Assembly: GCA_017347485.1 (NCBI GenBank)
Contig: AP021857.1
Span: forward strand, 744,001 to 808,000
Length of the DNA stretch: 64,000 nucleotides
Direction of reading: 5' to 3'
Origin: Candidatus Desulfobacillus denitrificans
GTDB lineage: Bacteria; Pseudomonadota; Gammaproteobacteria; Burkholderiales; Rhodocyclaceae
Position 1 is the first letter of the stretch; each line of letters opens with the position of its first letter. This document shows positions 48,224 through 59,576 of this stretch, in pieces. The translations under genes were made by a program, and so were the position numbers. The notes beneath the pieces were generated by a model that saw only the letters and a program-made list of their open reading frames with translations, made no database searches and was not told where the DNA came from.

Positions 48224-50920
48224 TCATGCCTCATTGAAAACCGCCCGCCATAGCGTTTCAACGCTATCGGTCTCGGCGGCGAGCGTCTCGCGCGCGACAC
48301 GGGCGTAGCGCGCGTCGTTCAGGCGCAGGCCGTGCTGCAGCTTGCGGTAGCTGCGGTAGGCCTCTCGCACGCGCTCGGCGAGGTCCGCCGGGATCAGGCC
48401 GAGGCCGGCGGCGATCCTCAGCAGCGCCAGGTTGCCGAGGTTGCCGGTCAGCTCGGCGTGGGCGTGCGCGTGGCCGAGCACGAGGTACTGCACGGCGAAC
48501 TCGACGTCGATGAGGCCGCCGCGGTCGTGCTTGATGTCGAAGAGCGCACTCCGGTTGGCGTGGGCGTCGGCCATCTTCTGCCGCATGGCGAGGACTTCGC
48601 GCTTCAGCGCCGCGAGGTCGCGCGGCTGGCGCAGCACGGCGATGCGGATGGCCTCGAACTGGCGGCCGATGTCCGCGTCGCCGGCGCAGAAGCGCGCCCG
48701 CGTCAGCGCCTGGTGCTCCCACACCCAGGCCGATTCCAGCTGGTACTGGCGGAAGGCCTCGACGGAACTCACCAGCAGGCCGGACTCGCCGTTGGGGCGC
48801 AGGCGCAGGTCGGTCTGGAAGAGGATGCCGGCCGGTGTCGTGCTGGAGATCCAGCTGTTGAGCCGGGTGGCCAGTCGCGCGTAGATCTCCGGCGCGTCCG
48901 GATGATCGTCGTCGTAGAGGAAGATGATGTCGAGGTCGGAGGCATAGCCGAGTTCCTTGCCGCCCAGCTTGCCGTAGGCGACGACGGCGAAGGCCGGCGC
49001 GTCGCGGTGGCGCTTCGGCAGCTTGCGCCAGACCATGCGCAGGGACAGGTCGAGCAGGATGTCGGCCAGCTCGGAGAGGTGGTCGGCGAGTTTCTCCAGC
49101 GGCAGCAGGCCGGCGAGGTCCTGCAGCAGCAGGCGGAACACCTGGGCGTGGTGGGCCTCGCGCATCATGTCCATCTGCCGCTCGGTGTCCGGCTCGTGCT
49201 CGTCGAGGTCGCGCGCGAGCTGGGTGCGGAAGGCGGCCCAGTCGGGCGCCGCCTCGAGCAGGCGCGCGTCGAGCAGTTCGTCGAGCAGCACCGGATGCTG
49301 CGTCAGATAGCTCGCCGCCCAGCTCGAGGCGCCGGCCAGCCGCGCCACCTTCTGCAGCGCCTGCGGGTACTGCTGCAGCAAGGCCAGGTAGGCGCCGCGC
49401 TTGCTGATCGCCTCGAGCAGGTCGAGGCCGCGCGCCAGCGTGGCGTCCGGATTGGGCGTTTGCGCCGCCGCCTCGATCAGGCGCGGCACAAGGGCGTCGA
49501 AGCGCTCGCGGATGCCCGTCGGCATTTGCTGGTAGCGGCTGCCGTTGCGCAGGGCGGCCAGGCGCTGCGCGCCGGCGGCGGCCTCGCCATAGCCCAGCCG
49601 TTCCAGTTCCTGCGCCGCCCCCTGCGTGTTTTCGGCGTCTTCGCAGCCCTGCCAGACGGCGGCGAGGTCGTGGCCCTGGCGGTTGGGGTCGGCAAAGACC
49701 GCCTCGAAGTGGCGGCTGACGTTGGCGCGGTGGTCGTCGAGTTCCTCGAGCAGGGCCTCGTATTCGCCGAAACCCATGCCGCCCGCGACGCGCGCCTGGT
49801 CGCCGGAGTCGCCCGGCAGGGTGTGCGTCTGGGCGTCGTCGAGGTACTGCAGGCGGTGCTCGAGATTGCGCAGGAAGCGGTAGGCGGCGGCCAGTTCGCG
49901 CGCGGCGGCGGCGTCGAGCAGGCCGCGCCCGGCGAGCAGCGCCAGCACCTGCAGCGTCGGGCGGATCTGCAGGGCCTTGTCGCGGCCGCCGCGGATCAGC
50001 TGGAAGACCTGGGCGACGAATTCGATCTCGCGGATGCCGCCCGGCCCGAGCTTGATGTTGTCGGCCATGTCCTTGCGCGCCACCTCGCGGCGGATCTGCG
50101 CGTGCAGTTCGCGCATGGCGTTGATGGCGCCGTAGTCGAGGTACTTGCGGAAGACGAAGGGGCGCGCCAGGGCGGCGAGCTCGCCGCCGCGCGCGCCGGT
50201 GAGCGGCCGCGCCTTGATCCAGGCGTAGCGCTCCCACTCGCGGCCCTGGGTGACGAAGTAGTTCTCCAGCATGTCGAAGCTCGCCACCAGCGGGCCGGAG
50301 TCGCCGTTGGGGCGCAGGCGCATGTCGACGCGGAAGACCTGGCCGTCGCCGGTGATCTCGGAGAGCGCGCCGATCAGCTGCCGCCCCAGGCGCGTGAAGA
50401 AGTCGAAATTGGACAGCCGCTGGCCCGTGCCGTCGGTCTCGCCGTCCTCCGGGTAGACGAAGACCAGGTCGATGTCGGAGGAGGCGTTCAGCTCGCGCCC
50501 GCCCAGCTTGCCCATGCCGACGACGATCAGCTCCTGCGCGCAGCCGTCCTCGGAGCGCGGCGTGCCGTGGCGGGCGGCCAGCGCGGCGCCGAGCATGCCG
50601 GCGGCGTGGCCCACCGCCACGTCGGCCAGCGTGGTCATGGTCTCGGTGACCTCGGCGAGGTCGGCCAGGCCGGCCAGGTCGCGCGCCACGAGGCGCGCCA
50701 TGACGCGCGCGCGCAGGCGGCGCAGGCCGGGGCGCAGCGTCGCCTCATCCGCCGCCTCGTCGGCGAGGAAATCGCGCATGGCCTGCGCGCTCCAGGGGGC
50801 ATGCAGGCCGTCGCGCAGGGCGTCGCCGATTTCCGGGCGGCTTTCGACGAGGCGCGCCAGGAAGCGGGACAGGGGCAGGGCGCGCTCGAGCAGGGCGGCG
50901 TTGTCGGTCGACGAGGGCAT
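48224..50920 (-). CDS. glnE: Bifunctional glutamine synthetase adenylyltransferase/deadenylylase (GlnE)
   Basis: An 898-residue enzyme with two nucleotidyltransferase domains: the N-terminal one with GMGKLGGRELNASSDIDLVFVYPEDGETDG (about residues 135-165) and the C-terminal one with AYGKLGGKELGYASDLDIIFLYDDDHPDAPE (about 650), each with the paired aspartates. It adjusts glutamine synthetase activity in response to PII. Divergent from the YhdP gene over 78 bases. Length is normal for betaproteobacteria. Confidence 0.95.
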   Translation of the reverse strand: MPSSTDNAALLERALPLSRFLARLVESRPEIGDALRDGLHAPWSAQAMRDFLADEAADEATLRPGLRRLRARVMARLVARDLAGLADLAEVTETMTTLADVAVGHAAGMLGAALAARHGTPRSEDGCAQELIVVGMGKLGGRELNASSDIDLVFVYPEDGETDGTGQRLSNFDFFTRLGRQLIGALSEITGDGQVFRVDMRLRPNGDSGPLVASFDMLENYFVTQGREWERYAWIKARPLTGARGGELAALARPFVFRKYLDYGAINAMRELHAQIRREVARKDMADNIKLGPGGIREIEFVAQVFQLIRGGRDKALQIRPTLQVLALLAGRGLLDAAAARELAAAYRFLRNLEHRLQYLDDAQTHTLPGDSGDQARVAGGMGFGEYEALLEELDDHRANVSRHFEAVFADPNRQGHDLAAVWQGCEDAENTQGAAQELERLGYGEAAAGAQRLAALRNGSRYQQMPTGIRERFDALVPRLIEAAAQTPNPDATLARGLDLLEAISKRGAYLALLQQYPQALQKVARLAGASSWAASYLTQHPVLLDELLDARLLEAAPDWAAFRTQLARDLDEHEPDTERQMDMMREAHHAQVFRLLLQDLAGLLPLEKLADHLSELADILLDLSLRMVWRKLPKRHRDAPAFAVVAYGKLGGKELGYASDLDIIFLYDDDHPDAPEIYARLATRLNSWISSTTPAGILFQTDLRLRPNGESGLLVSSVEAFRQYQLESAWVWEHQALTRARFCAGDADIGRQFEAIRIAVLRQPRDLAALKREVLAMRQKMADAHANRSALFDIKHDRGGLIDVEFAVQYLVLGHAHAHAELTGNLGNLALLRIAAGLGLIPADLAERVREAYRSYRKLQHGLRLNDARYARVARETLAAETDSVETLWRAVFNEA

Positions 50921-50998
50921 TGGTGCGTTATATGGATGTTATTACGGGTAGAATCCGCTATCGCAGAAGGGCTTCAGCCACGATTGTAACGTGACGGG

Positions 50999-53900
50999 AT
51001 GCCCGGACCATCGATGCAAGACAACACGACCCCGACCTCCGCAGCGGCCCGTCCGGGCCTGGCCAGCCGCCTGATCCGCCTGGCGCGCCTCGCCTGGCTG
51101 CCGGTGTGGCTGCGCCGCACGCTGGCCGGGCTGTTCTGGCTCGGCTACTTCGGCTTTGCCCTGATCATCCTGGTGCTGCGCTATTCGGTGCTGCCCAACA
51201 TCGAGCACTATCGCGAGGACATCCAGAACGGCATCTCGCAGGCGGCCGGGCTGCCCGTCACCATCCAGCGCATCGACACCCACTGGCAGGGGCTGCGGCC
51301 GCACCTCTCGCTGCGCGGCTTCAGCATCCATGACGCCGCCGGCCGGCCGGGACTGACTTTCGACACGGTCGAGACCGAGCTGTCGTGGGCCTCGCTCTGG
51401 CACTGGCAGCTGCGGCTGCACCGGCTCGAGGTCGAGGCGCCGACCCTGCACATCCGCCGCGAGCAAAGCGGCCGCATCTTCATCGCCGGCATCCAGCTCA
51501 ACACCGAGGCGAGCGGCAGCGATTTTTCCGACTGGCTGCTGGCGCAGGAGAAGATCGTCGTGCGCAACGCCACCATCCGCTGGGAGGATGTGCTGCGCGC
51601 GGCGCCGCCGCTGGAGCTCAGGCAGCTCGATTTCGTCCTGCAGAACAGCGGCAGCCGGCATCGCTTCGCCCTCGCCGCGCAGCCGCCGCGCGAGCTGGCG
51701 GCCCGCCTCGACGTGCGCGGCGATTTCCGCGGCGAGGACCTGAATCGCCTCGAGGCGTGGCGGGGCGAGGCGTATGCCGAGCTGGATTACGCCGACCTCG
51801 CCGGCTGGCGCGCCTGGGTGGACTATCCGCTCGACCTGCCGCAGGGCGCCGGCGGCTTACGGCTGTGGCTGGGCTTTGCCGGCAAGAAGCTGAACACCCT
51901 GACCGCCGACATCGCCCTGCGCGACGTCAGGCTGCGCCTGGGGCGCGAATTGCCCATGCTCGACCTCGCCCACCTCAACGGCCGCCTCGCCGGCCGCCTC
52001 GCCGAGAACGGTTTTGCGGTGTCCTCGCGCAAGCTGGCGCTGGCGACCCGCGAGGGCATCGTGCTGGCGCCGACGGACTTCAGCCTGATGTGGACGCCGG
52101 CGGTCGGCAAGGAGGCCGCCCACGGCGACATGTCCGCCAATGGCCTCGACCTCGATGTGCTGGGCCGCCTGGCAGGCTTTCTCCCGCTCGACGCCGGCAC
52201 GCGCAGGACGCTGGCCGATTACGCGCCGCGCGGACGCATCTTCGACCTCAAGCTCGGCTGGAAAGGCGAGGCCGTCGCCCTCGCCGCCTTCAATTTGCGC
52301 GCCCGCTTCGAGGCCCTCGGCTTGCGCGCGCAGGGCTATTTTCCCGGCTTCATCGGCCTGACCGGCAGCATCGAGGGCAACGAGAAGGGCGGGCTGGTCA
52401 GCCTGGACAGCCGCCACGCCGCCCTGGAACTGCCGACGGTGTTCGCCGATCCCACGCTGGAATTCCAGCAGCTGAACGCCAAGGCGAACTGGTCGATGTC
52501 CGACGGCCGCATCGAGGTGCAGCTGCAGAATCTCGCCTTCGACAACCAGGACGCCGCCGGCGGCGCCTCGGGCCGCTACCGCAGCAGTCTCGACGGTCCC
52601 GGCGAGATCGACATCACGGCGCGCCTCTCCCGTGCCGACGGGGCGGCGGTGTGGCGCTACATGCCGCTGGTGGTGAATCGCGATGTGCGCGACTGGCTGC
52701 GCGCTTCCATCAGCGGCGGCCGCGCCGACGACGCCCGGCTGCGCCTGAAGGGCGACCTGAAGGAGTTCCCCTTCGCCGACGGCGGCAAGGGGGTCTTCCA
52801 GGTCACGGCGAAGATCGCCGGCGCCAGCCTGCGTTACGCGCCGGACTGGCCCGGCATCGAGAACATCGACGGCGACCTGCTCTTCGAGGGCAAGCGCATG
52901 CTGATCCGCGCCAGCAAGGGCAGCATCTACGGCGTCGCGCTCAGCGGCGTGAGCGCCGAGATCCCCGACCTGGAGGCGCCGGAGGAGATCATCGCCATCG
53001 CCGGCCGCGCCGCCGGAGCAACGGCCGACTTCCTGCGCTTCATCGAGACGAGCCCGGTCTCGGCGCAGATCGACCGCTTCACCGAGGGCATGCGCGCCGC
53101 GGGCAGCGGCGCGCTGGCGCTCAAGCTCACCATTCCCCTGCGCAAGGTGGCCAATACCCTGATCGAAGGGGAATACCAGTTCCTGCGCAACGAGCTGACC
53201 GTCGACAGCGACCTGCCGCCCTTGACGGAGGTGAACGGGCGGCTGCAATTCACCGGCGGCAGCGTCGGCATGAAGGATGCGCGGGCGCAACTGCTCGGCT
53301 CGCCGCTGGTCATCAACGCCGCCACGCGCGGCGACGGCGCGGTGGCCATCAATGCCCAGGGCAGCCTCAACATCGCCAACATGCGCAAGACGATGGACCA
53401 CCGCCTGCTCGAGCACCTGTCCGGCAGCGCCGCCTGGCGCGGCAGCGTGACGGTGAAGAACCGCAATGCGGATGTGAAACTGGAGTCGAGCCTGGAGGGC
53501 ATCGCTTCCAGCCTGCCCGAGCCGTTCAACAAGACCTCGTCGGAGACGCTGCCCTTGCGCTTCGAGCGCAGCGCGGTCGCCGCAACGGACGCCGTCCGCG
53601 ACCAGTTGCGCATCAGCCTCGGCAACGGGCTGTCCGCCCATTTGCTGCGCCGGCACGAAAAGGACAGGACGGTGGTGGAGCGCGGCGTCATCGGCATCGG
53701 CGAAACGCCGCCGCTGCCGGAAAGGGGGGTTCTGCTGGCGGCCAGCGTGCCGGCCTTCAACGTGGATTTCTGGCGCCACCTGTTTGCCGCCGGCGGCAAC
53801 GGCAACGGTGGCGGGGCCGGCCATCCGGTAACCCAGCTGAGCCTGAAGACGGCCGAACTGACCGCCTTCGACCGCCCTTTCCATGACATGACCCTGAAGG

Positions 53901-54889
53901 CGGCGCTCATCGACGACACCTGGCAGGCGCAGGTGGCGAGCCGCGACGTGACCGGCGAGTTCAGCTGGAAGGCCGACGAGCGCGGCCGGCTGCGCGCACG
54001 CCTGAAGCAGCTTACCCTGAACGAGACGCGTCCCGGCCATTCGCTGGTGGCGGAGGAGCCGTTGCGCGAGCTGCCGGGCCTCGACATCGTGGCGGACAAT
54101 TTCACGCTGCGCGGCAGCAAGCTGGGCAAGCTGGAGCTGGCGGCAACCAACGAGGGCAACGCCTGGAAGATGGACCGGCTGGCCATCAGCAGCCCGGACG
54201 GCGCGCTGGTTTCAGACGGCCTCTGGCGCGGCGGCGGCACGCAGCTCAACTTCAGGCTCGACGTCGCCGACATCGGCAGGATGCTGGAGCGCCTGGGCTA
54301 TGCCGATGCCGTCAAGCGCGGCACGGCGAAGCTGGAGGGAAAGGTCTCCTGGGCCGGCACGCCCACCCAGGTCGACTTCGCCTCGCTCGACGGCACCCTC
54401 AAGGCGGAAGCCGCCAACGGCCAGTTCAACAAGCTGGACCCGGGCGTCGGGCGCCTGCTCGGCATCCTCAGCCTGCAGTCCCTGCCGCGGCGCATCACCC
54501 TGGATTTCCGCGACATCTTCAGCGAAGGCTTCGCCTTCGATTCCATTGCCGGCAGCGCCAGCGCCGTGCACGGCGTGATGACGACGCAGGACCTGCAGAT
54601 CCAGGGCCCGTCGGCGAAGATCTTCATGAAGGGCATGGTGAGCATTCCGGCCGAGACGCAGACCCTGCGCGTGCGCATCGAGCCGGCGCTGGGCGAGACG
54701 CTGGCGGTCGGCGCCATGATCGCCAACCCGGCCGTCGGCGCCGCCGCCTGGGTGGCGCAGAAGATCCTCAAGGATCCCTTCGGCCAGATGTTCGCCTTCG
54801 AGTACGCCATCAGCGGCAGCTGGAGCGATCCCAAGGTGGAGAAGCTGCAGCAGCAGGCGGCCACGAAAAAGGAGGAAACCGCGCAATGA
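50999..54889 (+). CDS. yhdP: YhdP-family (AsmA-like) envelope protein
   Basis: A 1296-residue protein with one N-terminal membrane helix (about residues 43-63) and a very long extracytoplasmic beta-rich body, with the YhdP opening [21 protein letters not shown] and the C-terminal AsmA-like part ending in [28 protein letters not shown]. These bridge-like proteins move phospholipid between inner and outer membranes. Repeat copy 14 is read as GLTF at about residues 118-121. An alternative start 15 bases later is possible. The end overlaps the nitrilase start. Confidence 0.9.
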   Translation: MPGPSMQDNTTPTSAAARPGLASRLIRLARLAWLPVWLRRTLAGLFWLGYFGFALIILVLRYSVLPNIEHYREDIQNGISQAAGLPVTIQRIDTHWQGLRPHLSLRGFSIHDAAGRPGLTFDTVETELSWASLWHWQLRLHRLEVEAPTLHIRREQSGRIFIAGIQLNTEASGSDFSDWLLAQEKIVVRNATIRWEDVLRAAPPLELRQLDFVLQNSGSRHRFALAAQPPRELAARLDVRGDFRGEDLNRLEAWRGEAYAELDYADLAGWRAWVDYPLDLPQGAGGLRLWLGFAGKKLNTLTADIALRDVRLRLGRELPMLDLAHLNGRLAGRLAENGFAVSSRKLALATREGIVLAPTDFSLMWTPAVGKEAAHGDMSANGLDLDVLGRLAGFLPLDAGTRRTLADYAPRGRIFDLKLGWKGEAVALAAFNLRARFEALGLRAQGYFPGFIGLTGSIEGNEKGGLVSLDSRHAALELPTVFADPTLEFQQLNAKANWSMSDGRIEVQLQNLAFDNQDAAGGASGRYRSSLDGPGEIDITARLSRADGAAVWRYMPLVVNRDVRDWLRASISGGRADDARLRLKGDLKEFPFADGGKGVFQVTAKIAGASLRYAPDWPGIENIDGDLLFEGKRMLIRASKGSIYGVALSGVSAEIPDLEAPEEIIAIAGRAAGATADFLRFIETSPVSAQIDRFTEGMRAAGSGALALKLTIPLRKVANTLIEGEYQFLRNELTVDSDLPPLTEVNGRLQFTGGSVGMKDARAQLLGSPLVINAATRGDGAVAINAQGSLNIANMRKTMDHRLLEHLSGSAAWRGSVTVKNRNADVKLESSLEGIASSLPEPFNKTSSETLPLRFERSAVAATDAVRDQLRISLGNGLSAHLLRRHEKDRTVVERGVIGIGETPPLPERGVLLAASVPAFNVDFWRHLFAAGGNGNGGGAGHPVTQLSLKTAELTAFDRPFHDMTLKAALIDDTWQAQVASRDVTGEFSWKADERGRLRARLKQLTLNETRPGHSLVAEEPLRELPGLDIVADNFTLRGSKLGKLELAATNEGNAWKMDRLAISSPDGALVSDGLWRGGGTQLNFRLDVADIGRMLERLGYADAVKRGTAKLEGKVSWAGTPTQVDFASLDGTLKAEAANGQFNKLDPGVGRLLGILSLQSLPRRITLDFRDIFSEGFAFDSIAGSASAVHGVMTTQDLQIQGPSAKIFMKGMVSIPAETQTLRVRIEPALGETLAVGAMIANPAVGAAAWVAQKILKDPFGQMFAFEYAISGSWSDPKVEKLQQQAATKKEETAQ
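51338..51360 (+). repeat. 23-bp bipartite repeat, copy 14 (one mismatch)
   Basis: GCCGG, CCGGCCGG, GACTGACTTT: perfect ten-base half, one mismatch in the five-base half. Read in frame as RPGLTF within the YhdP protein. Confidence 0.8.
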
Positions 54890-55692
54890 CGCCGATCCGC
54901 ATCGCCGCCGTGCAGATGGTGTCCGGGCCGGACATCGCGCAGAACCTGCGCGAGGCGGAGCGTCTGGTCGCCGAGGCGGCCGCGCGCGGCGCGCGGCTGG
55001 TGGCGCTGCCGGAGTACTTTCCGCTGATCTCCGGCAGCGAGACGGACAAGGTGCGCGCCCGCGAGAAGGACGGTGCCGGCCCCCTGCAGGACTTTCTGCG
55101 CGAGACGGCGCTGCGGCATCGGGTTTGGCTGGTCGGCGGCTCGATTCCGCTCGAGGCCGCGGCGCCGGAAAAGGTGCGCAACAGCTGCCTGGTGTTCGAC
55201 GCCGCGGGGCGGCGCGTGGCGCGCTACGACAAGATCCACCTGTTCGGCTTCCGTCGCGGAACCGAACAGTACGACGAGAGTCGGACCATCGAAGCCGGCG
55301 GTTCCGTGGTCGCCTTCGATTCCCCGTTCGGCCGCGTGGGCTTGTCGATCTGCTACGACCTGCGCTTTCCCGAGCTGTACCGCGCCATGGGGACGGTGGA
55401 CCTGCTGGTGGTGCCGGCGGCCTTTACCCACACCACGGGCCAGGCGCACTGGGAGCTGTTGCTGCGCGCGCGAGCGGTGGAGAACCTCTGCTACGTGCTG
55501 GCCGCGGCCCAGGGCGGCACCCATCCGAGCGGACGGCGCACCTGGGGCGACAGCATGGTGGTCGACCCCTGGGGGGCGGTGCTCGAGCGCCTGCCCGAAG
55601 GGCCGGGCGTGGTGTCGGCCGAGATGGATACGTCACGCATCGCCGAGCTGCGCGCCAGCCTGCCGGCGCTGGAACACCGCAGGTTTTTTTGA
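54886..55692 (+). CDS. Nitrilase-family amidohydrolase (Nit1/deaminated glutathione amidase-like)
   Basis: A 268-residue carbon-nitrogen hydrolase with the catalytic triad visible: glutamate 43 (LVALPEYF), lysine 116 (YDKIHLFGF) and cysteine 156 ([14 protein letters not shown]). The pattern is close to NitR/Nit1 proteins that repair deaminated glutathione. Four-base overlap with YhdP and location before TldD are common in betaproteobacteria. Ends at a run of Ts just before the palindromic repeat copy B. Confidence 0.9.
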   Translation: MTPIRIAAVQMVSGPDIAQNLREAERLVAEAAARGARLVALPEYFPLISGSETDKVRAREKDGAGPLQDFLRETALRHRVWLVGGSIPLEAAAPEKVRNSCLVFDAAGRRVARYDKIHLFGFRRGTEQYDESRTIEAGGSVVAFDSPFGRVGLSICYDLRFPELYRAMGTVDLLVVPAAFTHTTGQAHWELLLRARAVENLCYVLAAAQGGTHPSGRRTWGDSMVVDPWGAVLERLPEGPGVVSAEMDTSRIAELRASLPALEHRRFF

Positions 55693-55703
55693 ACAACCCA
55701 AAC

Positions 55704-55796
55704 CGCTTTCAACACAGAGGACACAGAGGCACGGAGGATACAGAGAAAAGCAGAAGCCAAGTGGTGAAGTACTCTGTGCTCTCTGTGTTGAAAGCG
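55704..55796 (+). repeat. ~93-bp palindromic element, copy B
   Basis: Ends CGCTTTCAACACAGAG and CTCTGTGTTGAAAGCG pair perfectly over 16 bp; the arms are built of ACACAGAGG-type and CTCTGTG-type units. It fills the space between the nitrilase and TldD genes, leaving only 21 bases before the tldD start. Same element as 22922-23016. Confidence 0.88.
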
Positions 55797-55817
55797 TTCA
55801 GCCTTTCTTCCGACAAT

Positions 55818-57263
55818 ATGACTGCTCCCGTGAATCCCCTCGCCACCGCCGAATCCCGCCTGCTGGCGCCCTTCGACCTGTCGCCGCGCCAGCTCGAGGC
55901 CGTCTTCGGCGAGCTGTACCGCCACCGGCTCGATTTCGCCGACCTGTATTTCCAGTACAGCCGCTCCGAGGCCTGGAGCCTGGAGGAGGGCATCGTCAAG
56001 TCGGGCAGCTTCAACATCGAGAGCGGCGTCGGCGTGCGCGCCATCTCGGGCGAGAAGACCGCCTTTGCCTATTCGGATGAAATTTCCCTGCCGGCGCTGA
56101 AGTCGGCGGCGCAGGCCACGCGCGCCATCGCGGCGCAGGGGGCGCAGGCGCGGGCGCCGCTGCTCGCCGGCAGGCCGGCGCCGCCGCTCTACGGCGCCGC
56201 CGATCCGCTCGCCTCGCTGCCGGACACCGAGAAAGTCAAGCTGCTCGAGCGCCTGGAGGGCTTCGCCCGCGCCGAGGATGCGCGCGTCGTCGAGGTGATG
56301 GCGCACATCGCCGGCGTCTACGAGGTGGTGCTGGTCGCCCGCGCCGACGGCCATCTCGCCGCCGACGTGCGGCCGCTGGTGCGCGTTTCCATCACGGTGA
56401 TCATGCAGGAACAGGGACGGCGCGAGCAGGGCTCTGCGGGCGGCGGCGGCCGCTATGACTACGGATATTTTTCCGACGCCGTGCTGCGCGAGTATGCGAA
56501 GCAGGCGGTGCACCAGGCGCGCGTCAACCTCGCCGCGCGCCCCGCCCCGGCCGGCGAGATGACGGTGGTGCTGGGCAGCGGCTGGCCGGGCATCCTGCTG
56601 CACGAGGCGATCGGCCACGGCCTCGAGGGCGACTTCAACCGCAAGGGCAGCTCGGCCTTCGCCGGGCGCATCGGCGAGCGCGTCGCCGCGCCCGGCGTGA
56701 CGGTGATCGACGACGGCACGATTCCCGACCGGCGCGGCTCGCTGTCGGTCGACGACGAGGGCAACCCGACGCAGCGCACCGTGCTGATCGAGGACGGCAT
56801 CCTCGTCGGCTACCTGCAGGATTCCCTCAACGCGCGCCTGATGGGCGTGGCGCCCACCGGCAACGGCCGGCGCGAGTCCTTCGCCCACCTGCCGCTGCCG
56901 CGCATGACCAACACCTGCATGCTCAACGGCGGCCGCGACCCGCAGGAGATCATCGCCTCGGTGAAGAAGGGCCTGTATGCCGCCAACTTCGGCGGCGGCC
57001 AGGTCGACATCACCAGCGGCAAGTTCGTCTTCTCCGCCGCCGAGGCCTACCTCATCGAGGATGGCCGCATCACCCATCCGGTGAAGGGGGCGACGCTGAT
57101 CGGCAACGGCCCCGACGCGCTCACCCGCGTCTCCATGATCGGCAACGACCTGGCGCTCGACCCCGGCGTCGGCACCTGCGGCAAGGAGGGCCAGAGCGTG
57201 CCGGTCGGGGTGGGGCAGCCGACCTTGCGCATCGACGGGCTGACCGTCGGCGGCACCGGCTGA
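55818..57263 (+). CDS. tldD: Metalloprotease TldD
   Basis: A 481-residue TldD-family protease subunit with the zinc motif [12 protein letters not shown] (about residue 262) and [32 protein letters not shown] near the N-terminus; the C-terminal part has [35 protein letters not shown]. With TldE it degrades unfolded peptides and matures small peptides. The start ATG is just 3' of the palindromic element, which may carry part of the leader. Confidence 0.92.
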   Translation: MTAPVNPLATAESRLLAPFDLSPRQLEAVFGELYRHRLDFADLYFQYSRSEAWSLEEGIVKSGSFNIESGVGVRAISGEKTAFAYSDEISLPALKSAAQATRAIAAQGAQARAPLLAGRPAPPLYGAADPLASLPDTEKVKLLERLEGFARAEDARVVEVMAHIAGVYEVVLVARADGHLAADVRPLVRVSITVIMQEQGRREQGSAGGGGRYDYGYFSDAVLREYAKQAVHQARVNLAARPAPAGEMTVVLGSGWPGILLHEAIGHGLEGDFNRKGSSAFAGRIGERVAAPGVTVIDDGTIPDRRGSLSVDDEGNPTQRTVLIEDGILVGYLQDSLNARLMGVAPTGNGRRESFAHLPLPRMTNTCMLNGGRDPQEIIASVKKGLYAANFGGGQVDITSGKFVFSAAEAYLIEDGRITHPVKGATLIGNGPDALTRVSMIGNDLALDPGVGTCGKEGQSVPVGVGQPTLRIDGLTVGGTG

Positions 57264-57330
57264 AGGCGATTCGCGGGCGCGGCTCGCCTTGCGTTAAAAT
57301 GCATATTTGCAACACCGTCCGGCAGAACGC

Positions 57331-58473
57331 ATGAATACCCCGAGCAAGAGCAAGCCCACCATCGCCTCCGTCAGCCCCGGCCCGAAAGGCGGGCTGGCCT
57401 ATCCGCGCGCCGTCACCGACGACGTGCGCATTCGCCACATCCACGAGGTGGCGCCGCCCTCGCATCTGCTGCGCGAGTTCCCGCCGACGCCGAAGGCGGT
57501 CGAGACTGCCTTCGCCGCGCGCCAGGCCATCCACCGCATCCTGCACGGCGCCGACGACCGCCTGCTGGTGGTGATCGGCCCCTGCTCGGTGCATGACTTC
57601 GACGCCGCCATCGAGTACGCCACGCGCCTGAAGGCCGAGGCGGACCGTCTGGCCGAGGACCTGCTGGTGGTGATGCGCGTCTACTTCGAGAAGCCGCGCA
57701 CCACCGTGGGCTGGAAGGGCCTCATCAACGACCCGCGCATGGACGGCAGCTTCAAGATCAACGAAGGCCTGCGCATCGCTCGCCATCTGCTGGTCGACCT
57801 GAACGAGATGGGCCTGCCGGCGGCCACCGAATTCCTCGACATGATCACGCCGCAGTACATCGCCGACCTGGTCAGCTGGGGCGCCATCGGCGCGCGCACC
57901 ACCGAGTCGCAGGTGCACCGCGAGCTGGCCTCGGGCCTGTCCTGCCCGGTCGGCTTCAAGAACGGCACCGACGGCAACATCAGGATCGCGGTGGATGCCA
58001 TTCGCACCTCGCAGCAACCGCATCATTTCCTCTCGGTGACCAAGTCCGGCCACTCCGCCATCGTGTCCACCAACGGCAACGAGGACTGCCACGTCATCCT
58101 GCGCGGCGGCAGGGAGCCGAACTACGATGCGGCCAGCGTGGACAAGGCGTGCAAGGAGCTCGGCGCGTCCGGTCTCGCCGCCCGCGTAATGGTCGACTTT
58201 TCGCACGGCAACAGCCGCAAGGACTTCAAGCGCCAGATGGAGGCCGCGCGCGACGTTGCCGCCCAACTCGCCACCGGCGAGGACCGCGTCTTCGGCGTGA
58301 TGGTGGAATCGCATCTCAAGGAAGGCCGCCAGGATCTGGTGCCGGGCAAGCCGCTCGAATACGGCAAGAGCGTCACCGACGCCTGCCTCGGCTGGGAGGA
58401 TTCCGTCGCGCTGCTCGATCTGCTGGCCCAGGCGGTGCGCGACCGCCGCGTCGCCTTGCTGGACAAAGAGTGA
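57331..58473 (+). CDS. aroG: 3-deoxy-D-arabino-heptulosonate 7-phosphate synthase (class I)
   Basis: A 380-residue enzyme that condenses phosphoenolpyruvate and erythrose-4-phosphate, the first step of aromatic amino acid synthesis. Visible motifs: VVIGPCSVHDFDAAIEYA, MRVYFEKPRTTVGWKGLINDP, ATEFLDMITPQYIADLVSWGAIGARTTESQ, GFKNGTDG and DFSHGNSRKDFKRQ. The regulatory specificity (Phe, Tyr or Trp) is not clear. A TAAAAT -10-like box lies about 40 bases upstream. The stop overlaps the next gene start. Confidence 0.94.
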   Translation: MNTPSKSKPTIASVSPGPKGGLAYPRAVTDDVRIRHIHEVAPPSHLLREFPPTPKAVETAFAARQAIHRILHGADDRLLVVIGPCSVHDFDAAIEYATRLKAEADRLAEDLLVVMRVYFEKPRTTVGWKGLINDPRMDGSFKINEGLRIARHLLVDLNEMGLPAATEFLDMITPQYIADLVSWGAIGARTTESQVHRELASGLSCPVGFKNGTDGNIRIAVDAIRTSQQPHHFLSVTKSGHSAIVSTNGNEDCHVILRGGREPNYDAASVDKACKELGASGLAARVMVDFSHGNSRKDFKRQMEAARDVAAQLATGEDRVFGVMVESHLKEGRQDLVPGKPLEYGKSVTDACLGWEDSVALLDLLAQAVRDRRVALLDKE

Positions 58474-58982
58474 GCGAGCGCTTTCCCGGACTGGCCTTTC
58501 TCGGCGATGCGTCGGTGTTTGCCGATCGCATCCTCGAAATCATCGAGCACATCCGCCTCTTCGAGGACTTCGAGCGGGAGGAGATCCGCCGCCTGGCGGC
58601 CGGCCTGCGCTGCTACCGCGCCCCGGCCGGCGCCACCCTGATTCGCGAGGGCGACAGCGGCGACTTCATGGTGTTCCTGCTCGACGGCAAGTGCGAGATC
58701 GTCAAGAGCGATCCGGGCGGGCTGCCCCAGCGCATCAGCGTGGCCGGGCCCGGCAAGATCCTCGGCGAGATGTCGATGATCGACGGCGAGCCGCGCTTCG
58801 CCTCCTGCATCGCGCTGGAAGACACGCTGTTCGCCATGATCGACCGCGACGGCCTGTCGCGCATCATCGCCGACGATCCCCGCTTCGGCATCAAGATCCT
58901 GCTCGAACTGGTGCTGCTGCTCTCGCAGCGTCTGCGGGCGACCAGCAGCAAGCTGGTACAGGGCACCGGCGAGGAAATCTAG
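58470..58982 (+). CDS. Cyclic nucleotide-binding domain protein
   Basis: A 170-residue cytoplasmic protein from a GTG start overlapping the DAHP synthase stop (GTGA). It contains one CRP-type effector domain (about residues 25-145): LIREGDSGDFMVFLLDGKCEIVKSDPGG and ISVAGPGKILGEMSMIDGEPRFASCIALEDTLFAMI, the phosphate-binding cassette with GEMSMIDGEPR. There is no DNA-binding tail. It may sense cAMP or c-di-GMP, or be a truncated protein-kinase-like partner. Convergent with the adenosyltransferase. Confidence 0.82.
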   Translation: MSERFPGLAFLGDASVFADRILEIIEHIRLFEDFEREEIRRLAAGLRCYRAPAGATLIREGDSGDFMVFLLDGKCEIVKSDPGGLPQRISVAGPGKILGEMSMIDGEPRFASCIALEDTLFAMIDRDGLSRIIADDPRFGIKILLELVLLLSQRLRATSSKLVQGTGEEI

Positions 58983-59533
58983 CCTCGCGCGCGGTCTTTC
59001 TGCCAGAGCACGTCGCCGCGCCCGGCGGCTCGGTTCAGGCTACGCCCCAGCACGAAGAGCAGGTCGGACAGGCGGTTGACGTACTGCCGGCCGGTCCCGC
59101 TGATGCTTTCCGTGGCCGCGACGGCGACCAGCCGGCGCTCGGCGCGCCGGCACACGGCACGGGCGAGATGGGCGAGCGCGGCAGCGCGCGTGCCGCCGGG
59201 CAGGAGGAATTCCTTGAGGGGGCCGAGCGGCGCGTTGAAATGGTCGATGGCGGCTTCCAGTTCGCCGACGCCCTTTTCGTTCAGCAGCGCCGAGCCGGGG
59301 ATCGCCATTTCGCCGCCGAGATCGAAGAGGTCGTGCTGGATGCCGGTCAGCAGCGTGCGCACGTCCTCCGGCAGCTCCTCGGCCAGCAGCAGCCCGATGA
59401 CGGAATTGAGTTCGTCGAGTTCGCCCAGCGCGGCGATGCGGGGGGCGTCCTTGGCCACGCGCGAGCCGTCGGCGAGGCCGGTGGTGCCGGCATCGCCGGT
59501 GCGCGTGTAGATCTTGGATAGTCGGTGTCCCAT
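58979..59533 (-). CDS. Cob(I)alamin adenosyltransferase (PduO-type)
   Basis: A 184-residue enzyme with the ATP-binding opening SKIYTRTGDAGTTGLADGSRV, the mid-region GELDELNSVIGLLLAE, and the C-terminal ARAVCRRAERRLVAVAATE followed by YVNRLSDLLFVLGRSLNR. It adenosylates cobalamin to the coenzyme form. No cobalamin riboswitch is visible in the short upstream region. The stop overlaps the cNMP-binding gene by four bases on the opposite strand. Confidence 0.9.
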   Translation of the reverse strand: MGHRLSKIYTRTGDAGTTGLADGSRVAKDAPRIAALGELDELNSVIGLLLAEELPEDVRTLLTGIQHDLFDLGGEMAIPGSALLNEKGVGELEAAIDHFNAPLGPLKEFLLPGGTRAAALAHLARAVCRRAERRLVAVAATESISGTGRQYVNRLSDLLFVLGRSLNRAAGRGDVLWQKDRARG

Positions 59534-59576
59534 GGTGGCCTTATTGAACCACAGGACGGGTACGAGCGGGGAGGGC